A stretch of 64,000 bases of DNA, taken from Streptomyces sp. WZ-12 (GTDB lineage: Bacteria; Actinomycetota; Actinomycetes; Streptomycetales; Streptomycetaceae). Every line of letters starts with the position of its first letter. Position 1 is the stretch's first letter. The stretch spans positions 62,001 through 126,000 of the forward strand of contig NZ_CP118574.1 in NCBI RefSeq assembly GCF_028898845.1, in the 5' to 3' direction. Both the position numbers and the translations under genes were made by a program. The notes under the pieces were generated by a model. It was not told where the DNA came from and ran no database searches. It worked only from the letters and a program-made list of their open reading frames with translations. Of this stretch, positions 45,003 through 52,031 are shown in pieces.

Positions 45003-45239
45003 GTGGTGCAAGAGGTGCGTAAGAATGCGCGCAACGGTGAATTGCGCCAGGAAGCAAGGGGGTTACCGTGGGTATTTCTGTGCGGGCTCTCCGGGTGGCG
45101 TTCAGCGCCCGGGAAGCGGGCTACGGGGGCGACGCCGGGGGCCACGAAAACGGTCAGCGAAAAGGGCGCGACGGTCGCTCCCCGGGCCACGCCGGACGGC
45201 GCGGCCCGGCGCGAGCGCTTCTCTATTGCGGGCACGTAA
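45003..45239 (+). CDS. Putative small ORF with a strong ribosome-binding site
   Basis: A perfect AAAGGAGG (44989-44996) precedes GTG 45003 by six bases and opens a 78-codon frame that I do not recognise (basic, Arg/Gly/Ala-rich). It contains a TTA codon early. Codon positions look weakly coding, and a competing frame opens at GTG 45068 after AAGGGGG. It may be a leader peptide, a small gene or chance. Confidence 0.25.
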   Translation: MVQEVRKNARNGELRQEARGLPWVFLCGLSGWRSAPGKRATGATPGATKTVSEKGATVAPRATPDGAARRERFSIAGT

Positions 45240-45277
45240 CGCGGGAATGGATAAACGCATACCGGGGAAACAACACG

Positions 45278-45327
45278 CCCGTGTCGCCGGACGCTGCCCC
45301 GGGAGAGGCGGTGTCCGACGACACGGG
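45278..45327 (-). terminator. Hairpin after the PAS-LuxR gene
   Basis: A 15-bp stem (CCCGTGTCGCCGGAC against GTCCGACGACACGGG, one G-U pair) lies 35 bases beyond the minus-strand stop codon at 45362 and likely ends the regulator transcript. Confidence 0.6.
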
Positions 45328-45361
45328 CGGGAGGGCGCGGCGGGCGGCGGGCCCGTCGGGG

Positions 45362-46033
45362 TCACTTGATGAAGTCGTCTACGACCTTCGGCGGCCAGGT
45401 GCCGACGTTCAGGATGCCCATTGAGTAGGCGCGGGAGACCAGAGCGGCGCGGTTCGGCACTCTCAACTTCCGCAGTAGGCCGGTCACGTGGTACTCGACG
45501 CCCTGGCGGCTGAGGTAGAGCCGCGAGGCGAGCGGGATGGTGGACAGCCCGGCCGCGATGCCTTCCAGGATCCGCGCGTCGATCTCGGTGAGGAACTTCT
45601 TCTGGCTGGTCACGACCCCGGCGTCAGAGGAGCCTGGCTCGTCGGGCGAGTCCATGAGCACCAGGATCGCGGCGACGTCCGGGGTGGCGCCGGTGACCGC
45701 GGAGGCGGTGAGGGTGCCGGCGAAGGCCGCGTCCTCGGCGCCGACGGCGACCACGTGCGAGGCGAAGCGGTGCCGCTTGCCCTCGATCAGTCGGGAGAAC
45801 TGCCGCATCAGCGGCTGCTGGACGCTGGGGTGCATGAGCTCGCGGAAGCTGCGCCCGCAGACGTCGCCGGCGGAGTTGCCGAAGCGGCGGCGGAACTCCT
45901 GGTTGGCCTGGTTGATGGTGAGGTCGCGGTCGAGCGACGCCATCAGCCCCGGGCTCCCGGGCCCCCCGGCCGGTGCGGATATCACCCCGCCGTTCGTACT
46001 GTTAGTCGATTCAGTGAGGTGAGCGATGGTCAC
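45362..46033 (-). CDS. PAS-LuxR regulator (PimM / NysRIV / AmphRIV type)
   Basis: A transcriptional activator with a PAS domain (ASLDRDLTINQANQEFRRRF, GDVCGRSFRELMHPSVQQPL) and a C-terminal LuxR helix-turn-helix (EIDARILEGIAAGLSTIPLA, LYLSRQGVEYHVTGLLRKL). This pairing is the hallmark of pathway-specific activators in polyene macrolide clusters. From the internal Met of MASLDRDL (45943) it is 193 aa, close to PimM (192 aa). I list GTG 46033 because GAAAGG upstream touches the ATG at 46045 directly; the start is uncertain. It is last of the minus-strand regulators. Such proteins bind palindromic sites like the one proposed at 56268. Confidence 0.87.
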   Translation of the reverse strand: MTIAHLTESTNSTNGGVISAPAGGPGSPGLMASLDRDLTINQANQEFRRRFGNSAGDVCGRSFRELMHPSVQQPLMRQFSRLIEGKRHRFASHVVAVGAEDAAFAGTLTASAVTGATPDVAAILVLMDSPDEPGSSDAGVVTSQKKFLTEIDARILEGIAAGLSTIPLASRLYLSRQGVEYHVTGLLRKLRVPNRAALVSRAYSMGILNVGTWPPKVVDDFIK

Positions 46034-46403
46034 GAGACCTGCCATCCTTTCGGATAACCCCCGTCATTTTCCGCGTTTCCAAGAAAACGGAATCTGAAAA
46101 TTCGTTCAAAGTTCGATGCGCTTCATGCCGCAGAGTTCCGATTTCCTTGAAACTGAGCGTAGTTAGACGCCGCTCGGCACGTCAACGTGGCGCATCTCCG
46201 CACCCTTAAATCCGTGGTCCGCACTTCACGGGGTTCGGTCCGCAAGAACGGAGCTGCGGTAGGCCAAAGGCGACACATCGGGCATGACCGTTCGCGAGAA
46301 AGCGCGCACTCCGCTTCCGCTTGAGGTTTCCCTGAGGTTGCGGACATGCCCGTACGGGCGCGGTGCCGGTATACGGCGGCGGCCGGAACGAGCCGCCGGG
46401 CGA
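46034..46403. promoter_or_regulatory. Promoter region of the PAS-LuxR gene
   Basis: About 370 bases between the LAL gene stop (46404) and the PAS-LuxR start. The first 150 bases are A/T-rich for this genome, which fits a promoter, so the PAS-LuxR gene probably has its own transcript. No clear hexamers or dyads were found. Confidence 0.5.
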
Positions 46404-49181
46404 TCACCGGGCGGGCAACGCGTTCACCAATTCACGGCGGCCGGAGACGCCCAGCTTCCGGTAGGCACTGGTGAGGTGCTTCTCCACGGCGCGGGAACTC
46501 ACGCCGAGTTCGGTGGCGATGGCCTGGTTGGTCAGACCGCGGCCCACGAGGAGGGCCACCCGCCGCTCGCTGGGGGTGAGGGCCGCGGTCGGCGGCGTGC
46601 TGGCGCTACCCAGGCCGTGCTCGGCCCGTTCGGCGAGCCAGGGCACACCGCAGGTCGCGGCGATCCGTGCGGCCTCCCGCAACACCGCCTCGGCCTCGGG
46701 CCCGCTGCGCAGCCGGCGCCCCAACACCACGAGGGTACGGGCGAGTTCCACCTCGTACGGCGAGGTGCGCAGCACGGCGACGGCCTCCCGCAGCAGGTCG
46801 ATCCCGTCGCCCTGGAGCAGCCAGCCCTTCAGGCGCAGCGCCCGGCCCAGGGCCGTCGGCGCGCCCCAGTCCCGGGCCCAGCCCAACTCCTCCTCGGCGA
46901 GGCGCAGCGCGGCCTCGCTCTCGCCGAGCCGCTGGTGCAGACCGATCGCATACGGCCGCCAGGGCAGCAGCGCGGAGTTGCACCACCCCGCGGTCTCCAG
47001 GCGACGACCGCAGGCGAGCAGCCCGTCCAACGCCTCGCGCCCCAGACCGCGTTGGGTGTCGACGCCGGCGCGGAGGATCTCCCGGGTGGCGGTGAGGGCG
47101 AGCCCGGCCGGCCGGCGCTCGCGGGTGCGGTCCAGGAGGCGCTCGCTGAGGTCCTGGTCGCGCAGTTCGAAGGCAACCGAGGCATGCAGCAGCGCCGCCG
47201 GTTCCGACCAGGCGTCCGCCTCCCTGGTGAGGGCGCGTTCGACGTGTTCCCGGGCGGCGGCCGGGCGGCCCTGGGCCATCAGGACGAAGGCCCGCTCCGC
47301 CGTCAGCAGCACGTCGTCGGCGCCGGTCGAGTACAGGCGCCGGGTGCGCTGTTCGCTCGACAGCCAGCAGGCGACGCCCCGCACGGACTCGGCGACAAAC
47401 AGCGCGATCATCACCAGCGGCAGGGTGGTGTGGGCGTGGGCGGCGGTGGCCGGTTCGCGTTCGAGGATGCGGTTGCCGGTCCGGGAGACCTCCTCGGCTC
47501 CGAGCCGGCCGCTCAGCGCCCCCGCGCACAACAGGACGGAGACCAGCTCCCGTTCCGCGACGGTGTCCACCGGTGGCGTCGGCCCCATGCCCCGCAGGCG
47601 TGCGACGGAGGCGGCCAACTCGACGGGGTTCTCGTGGCCGGCGTGCCGCAGCCGCGCTTCCAGGCGCAGCGCGAGGTCGCCGGCGCTCTCCTCCTCTTCC
47701 CCGCCCGGTCCGTCGAGCGCCGCGGCGGCCCGTCGCAGTAGTTCCACGGCGGACGGGGTGGGGGCGGCAAGGAGGTTCGGCGGGAGGTGCAGGGCGGCGA
47801 CGGCCCGGTCCCGCGGGGTGCCCAACAGGGCCACGGCCTGGCTGACATGGCGCTCGCAGGCGTCGGGCGCGAGGGCGCGTTCGGCGGTGGCCAGGTCCAT
47901 CAGGAGCCGGGCGCGGCTGTCGTCCTGGGTCCGGTGGTGCAGCAGGGCCCGCCGCAGGTACCGGGCGGCGTCGGCGGGGCGGCCGGCGCGCTGTGCGTTG
48001 AGGGCCGCGGCGCGCAGGACGGTCTCCGACCAGGGCCGGCCTGGGTGGACCACGGCCAGCAGGTGGGCGGCGACCTGTTCGGTGGGGCGCCCGCAGCGGT
48101 ACAGCAGATCGGCGGCGGCGTTGTGGGAGCGTTCGCGTTCGCTGAGGGTGAGGAGGGAGTCCGCGGCGTCGCGGACGACGCCGTGGACGAAGCGGACGTC
48201 CCGTCCGCGGGCGAGCAGGCCGGCCTCGACCAGGGCGCGGCGGGCACCGGAGAAGCCGATCTCGTCGACGCCGGCGAGTTGGGCGAGGAGCGCGGGGTCG
48301 CTGTGGTCTCCGAGGGCGGCGACGGCGTTGGCGACGCCGCGGGCCGGTTCGGACTGGATCCGCAGGTGGCCCGCGATCCGGTCGCGCAGCGCCGGCGGGC
48401 TCAATTTCCTGACGGTGAGGGCGAGTTCGGGTGCGTTGGGTAGGGGGGACGGGCCCAGGGCGCTCCGGAAGGCGGTGAGAAACAGCGGGTTGCCGCCGGA
48501 CGCATCGTGCAGGGCCCGCACCAGGGCGTCCTGCGGCGGGCGTCCGTGCGGCCCGGTGAGCAGGGCGCGGGTGGCGTCCCGGGACAGTGGGGGCAGGCGC
48601 AGTACGGCGCGGGCGGCGCCGGCGACCTCGCGCACCAGTGGGTGGCGGGCCCGGTGGTCGCCGTCGGCGAGGGTGTACACCAGGAGCGCGCGCAGGCCGT
48701 GCAGGCGTCGGGCGAGGTGGGCCAGCCAGCGCAGGGAGGGGGCGTCGGCCCACTGGAGGTCGTCGACGAGGATCAGCAGCAGCCGGCTGCGGGCGGCGTC
48801 GGCGAGCAGCGCGTGCGCGGCTTGGAGGACGGCTTCGGAGACGGCGGGGTCGGGGGTGTCCAGGTGGTGGTCGATGCCCACGGGGCGGCTGGAGTGCTCG
48901 GCGTCGGCGAGGCATCCGGGGTGTCCGGTGCCGTCGGCCGTGGCCGGCAGGCGGTCGAAGAGCTGGCGGGCGACGCCGAAGGCGTAGTCGCGTTCCCGCC
49001 AGGCGGCGCTGGCCCGCAGGACGCGGGCGTCGTCGCCGGCGAGTTCGGGCAGCCGGCGCAGGAGTTCCGAGCGTCCGCTGCCGAGGGGGCCGGTGATCAG
49101 GAGGAGCGAGGGGACGCCCCGCTGCGCCGCGTCGAGGGCGGCCCGGAACCGGGCCAGTGCGTCCTCCCGTTCAAGAAGCAT
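46404..49181 (-). CDS. LAL-type (large ATP-binding LuxR) regulator, third in order
   Basis: A 925-aa LAL regulator. The N-terminal STAND/AAA-like ATPase has a Walker-A-like LITGPLGSGRSELL, in which the usual GK[ST] lysine is Arg, and Walker B LLLILVDDLQW. A long helical repeat (TPR-like) middle follows (about 320-850), and a C-terminal LuxR helix-turn-helix: LTPSERRVALLVGRGLTNQA, then SSRAVEKHLTSAYRKLG. Position corresponds to NysRIII/AmphRIII in polyene clusters. ATG 49181 overlaps the preceding LAL stop (49171) by 11 bases, so the two are translationally coupled. Confidence 0.88.
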   Translation of the reverse strand: MLLEREDALARFRAALDAAQRGVPSLLLITGPLGSGRSELLRRLPELAGDDARVLRASAAWRERDYAFGVARQLFDRLPATADGTGHPGCLADAEHSSRPVGIDHHLDTPDPAVSEAVLQAAHALLADAARSRLLLILVDDLQWADAPSLRWLAHLARRLHGLRALLVYTLADGDHRARHPLVREVAGAARAVLRLPPLSRDATRALLTGPHGRPPQDALVRALHDASGGNPLFLTAFRSALGPSPLPNAPELALTVRKLSPPALRDRIAGHLRIQSEPARGVANAVAALGDHSDPALLAQLAGVDEIGFSGARRALVEAGLLARGRDVRFVHGVVRDAADSLLTLSERERSHNAAADLLYRCGRPTEQVAAHLLAVVHPGRPWSETVLRAAALNAQRAGRPADAARYLRRALLHHRTQDDSRARLLMDLATAERALAPDACERHVSQAVALLGTPRDRAVAALHLPPNLLAAPTPSAVELLRRAAAALDGPGGEEEESAGDLALRLEARLRHAGHENPVELAASVARLRGMGPTPPVDTVAERELVSVLLCAGALSGRLGAEEVSRTGNRILEREPATAAHAHTTLPLVMIALFVAESVRGVACWLSSEQRTRRLYSTGADDVLLTAERAFVLMAQGRPAAAREHVERALTREADAWSEPAALLHASVAFELRDQDLSERLLDRTRERRPAGLALTATREILRAGVDTQRGLGREALDGLLACGRRLETAGWCNSALLPWRPYAIGLHQRLGESEAALRLAEEELGWARDWGAPTALGRALRLKGWLLQGDGIDLLREAVAVLRTSPYEVELARTLVVLGRRLRSGPEAEAVLREAARIAATCGVPWLAERAEHGLGSASTPPTAALTPSERRVALLVGRGLTNQAIATELGVSSRAVEKHLTSAYRKLGVSGRRELVNALPAR

Positions 49182-52008
49182 CCGCGACCGGCCCTTCCAA
49201 CGCCGCCAGCAGTCGGTAGAGCTCCTTGCGGCCACCGATCTGGAGCTTGCGGTAGACGTTGCTCAGCCGGAGCTCCACCGTGCGCCTGCTGACGGCGAGT
49301 TGCTCGGCGATCTGGCGGTTGCCGTGGCCGCGGGCGGCGAGCAGCACGGTGCTCTTCTCCGCCTCGGTCAGGGCGCGCCATCCGGGTGGGACGACGGCGG
49401 GCGACACGGCGGGGACGGTGAGGGCCGGGATGGTCAGGGCGCGGACGGCGGTGGCGAGGCGGCTGGCGGGGTGAGCGACGGCCGTGCGGGAGACCTCCTC
49501 CAGGCAACGGACGGCCGCGGCGCTGTCCCCGTGGGCCGCTTCGGCGCCTACTTGGCGCAGCCGGCTCCAGAGGTAGGCCAGTCGGGCCGGCGAGTCGCGC
49601 AGCAGGGCGGCGGTCTCGCGGGCGCGCCGGGCGGCCCGGTCGCGGTCGTCGTCGAAGAGGCGCTGGGTCCACAGGCGGGCGCTGCCGCGGGCGCCGGCGG
49701 TGCCCCAGTGGTCGGCGAGGGACAGCTCCTCGTCGCGCAGGCGGTGGGCCTCGGTCCGGTCGCCGGTCTCCAGGCACGCCTCGGCGGCCAACGGGCGCCA
49801 GCCCAGCACGGCCGGGTTGGTCCACCGCCGCCGCAGCAGCCGGCGCCCGCACTCCCGGGACAGCCGCAGGGTCTCGTCCCAGTCGCCTTCGTCGGCGGCC
49901 AGTCGGGCGCGGGCGAAGAGCAGCGAGGGCCACCACGCGCCTTCCTCGCCGTCGGCGGGCACGAGGGTCTCGGCGAGTTGACGCGCCCGGTCGGCGCGCC
50001 CGGCCTCGATGCTGACCACGATGCGGGTCGCGATGAGGTTGGGCAGTGCATGGGAGTGCCAACTGGTCGGCGGCAGCGCGCGTTCGGCACTGTCCAGGTC
50101 GCGTTCGGCGGCCTCCAGCCGGGCCGCGCACAGGTGCAGTCGGGCGCGTAGGGCCAGCACGCGGGCGGCGATGCTGCGCAGGTGGGCGTGGCGGGCGGTG
50201 GCCAGCAGGGCGTCGAGGGCGTCGACCGCCTCGTCGTGGTCGTCGGTGGTCAGCAGTGCCGCGCAGGCGGCCAGGCGCGGCATCAGCAGGCCCTCCCGGG
50301 CGTCTCCGGTGAGGGCGATCCGTGCCAGCTTCCGGGCCTTGTCCGCGCCCTCCCCCACCGTGGCGAGCTGCCAGGCGCGGGCGCCCGCCTGGGCCGGGGA
50401 CACCGGGCGGTCGGGCAACGGAGGCACCTCGGGGACCATCGGCTCGTCGTCGTCCTGGGGGGTGGCCAGCCAGAACAGTGCGACCAGTTCCTCACGGTCG
50501 GTGGGCCCGGCGACCGGCAGGGTCTCGCCCGCGGTGCGGCGCGCCCACTCGCTGTTGCCCCGGGCGAACCCCAGGTCGATGGCGCGGGAGCACAACCCCA
50601 CGTCCTGCGGCGGGAGTTCGGTGGTCGCGGCGCTGCGGACCAGTTCGCCCAGGCGCCGGTCGCTGGCTTCCGGTCGGGCGACGGCCTCGACCGCGGCCAG
50701 TTCCAGCGTCAGCCGGCTGCGGGCGCGGTCGTCGAGGGGTTCTCGCAGGGCGCGGGACAGGCAGGCGCAGGCGCGGTGATGGTCCTCCCTGCGCAGCGCG
50801 GCGGCGAAGCTGCGGCGCAGCAGGGGCACGACCCAGGGCGTGCCGAGCTGCGGTGAGCGCAGCACCAGATGGGCGATGTCCTCGTCGTTGGCGCCGGAGC
50901 CGTGGGCGAGTTGGGCCGCGCGGGAGTACAGGTCGGCGCGCTCGGCGGCGGGCATGTCCTCGATGACGCGCGCCTTGGAGGCGGGGAAGCGGATGTGCAC
51001 CTTGTCGCCGACGGAGACGGTCAGGCCGACGCTTTCCAGCAGGGTGCGGATGCGGTCCTCCGGCATGGTGCGGGAGCCGGCGAGGGCGCGGACCCTGGGG
51101 AAGTCGAGCAGGTCGCCGCAGACGGCCAGGGCCCGCAGGACGGCGCTCGCCTCGGTGGGCAGGCCGTCGAGGGCGCGCACGGTGTGGTCGCCGACGACGC
51201 CGGCGGTCAGGGCGTGCAGTTCGGGCAGTCGGTGGGCGACCGGGGCCAGGCCGAGGTCGGTGAACTCGCGCAGCACGTCCCGCAGGACGGCCGGGTTCCC
51301 GGCGGTGGCGGAGGTCAGCGCGGCCACGAACTCCTCGTCGCCGGGGACGCCGCAGCACGCGCGGACGGTGGCCGCGACGCCCCGGTCGGTGAGCGGCGGC
51401 ACCACGACGCGCTGGACGGGGGCGGCGGTCCGGGACGTCGGGCCGGCGTCCCCGTCGGGGACGAGGGCCGCGCCGCAACTGCTGGCGAGGACCGCGAGCG
51501 GGACCTGCGGGCCGAGGCGGCGCAACAGGGCCCCGAGCCAGTTCCGCGAGGCCGGGTCCAGCCACTGGACGTCCTCGATCGCGATCAGGGCGGGTGCGGT
51601 ACGGGCGGCGCGCAGCACCTGGTCGATCCCGGGCGGTGGTTGGTGGTCGTCGGGGCCGATCAGCGCGTCCTGGACGGCGTCGTCGACGTCGGGCAGGGCA
51701 GCCAGGAGTTGCAGGACCGCGCCGTGCCTCAACTCCCGTTCGGCGGGGGTTGCCTGGGCCCGCAGGACGTGCAGGCCGTCGTGCCCGGCGCGGCACGCGC
51801 CCCAGTGGACCAGGGCGTTCTGGGCGTGGCCCGGCCGTCCGGTGAGGGTGAGGACCGCGCCGGCGCCCTGGCCGAGGCGGTGCAGGAGGTCGCGGATGAG
51901 TCGCTGCTCCCGGCCGCATTCGAGCAGCATGGTGGGATCGCCGTGAGCGTCCGGTGGGCACTGCGGCTTGCAGGTGATCGGATCGTTCCGCGCCTTGCTC
52001 CGGTGCAC
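49171..52008 (-). CDS. LAL-type regulator, second in order, degenerate ATP site
   Basis: A 945-aa LAL regulator. The expected Walker A is strongly altered (TLTGRPGHAQNALVH, no GK[ST]), while the Walker B equivalent LIAIEDVQWLD is present. A TPR-like helical body leads to a LuxR helix-turn-helix: LTEAEKSTVLLAARGHGNRQ, then SRRTVELRLSNVYRKLQ. The GTG start at 52008 follows GAGAGG by five bases; an ATG at 51930 (MLLECGREQRL) is an alternative. Positionally it equals NysRII/AmphRII. It lies between LAL genes, 23 bases after one stop and overlapping the next start. Confidence 0.86.
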   Translation of the reverse strand: MHRSKARNDPITCKPQCPPDAHGDPTMLLECGREQRLIRDLLHRLGQGAGAVLTLTGRPGHAQNALVHWGACRAGHDGLHVLRAQATPAERELRHGAVLQLLAALPDVDDAVQDALIGPDDHQPPPGIDQVLRAARTAPALIAIEDVQWLDPASRNWLGALLRRLGPQVPLAVLASSCGAALVPDGDAGPTSRTAAPVQRVVVPPLTDRGVAATVRACCGVPGDEEFVAALTSATAGNPAVLRDVLREFTDLGLAPVAHRLPELHALTAGVVGDHTVRALDGLPTEASAVLRALAVCGDLLDFPRVRALAGSRTMPEDRIRTLLESVGLTVSVGDKVHIRFPASKARVIEDMPAAERADLYSRAAQLAHGSGANDEDIAHLVLRSPQLGTPWVVPLLRRSFAAALRREDHHRACACLSRALREPLDDRARSRLTLELAAVEAVARPEASDRRLGELVRSAATTELPPQDVGLCSRAIDLGFARGNSEWARRTAGETLPVAGPTDREELVALFWLATPQDDDEPMVPEVPPLPDRPVSPAQAGARAWQLATVGEGADKARKLARIALTGDAREGLLMPRLAACAALLTTDDHDEAVDALDALLATARHAHLRSIAARVLALRARLHLCAARLEAAERDLDSAERALPPTSWHSHALPNLIATRIVVSIEAGRADRARQLAETLVPADGEEGAWWPSLLFARARLAADEGDWDETLRLSRECGRRLLRRRWTNPAVLGWRPLAAEACLETGDRTEAHRLRDEELSLADHWGTAGARGSARLWTQRLFDDDRDRAARRARETAALLRDSPARLAYLWSRLRQVGAEAAHGDSAAAVRCLEEVSRTAVAHPASRLATAVRALTIPALTVPAVSPAVVPPGWRALTEAEKSTVLLAARGHGNRQIAEQLAVSRRTVELRLSNVYRKLQIGGRKELYRLLAALEGPVADAS

Positions 52009-52031
52009 CGCTACCTCTCGTCCTGTTCGTC

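Larger units (their letters stand above)
44615..45361. other. Boundary region before the polyene-type regulators, no confident gene
   Basis: About 750 bases between the AsnC gene and the PAS-LuxR gene, less GC-rich than its surroundings. A 6-bp hairpin (GGTTCG/CGAACC, about 44762-44780) follows the AsnC gene. Several overlapping frames are open but none has a recognisable protein. The best start signal is the one described for the putative small ORF at 45003. Confidence 0.5.

Noticed and set aside
44841..45239. Protein of 132 codons starting at ATG 44841
   Set aside because: No domain, no convincing ribosome-binding site at this start, and overlapping frames of equal length exist. Only the inner GTG at 45003 has a good start signal.
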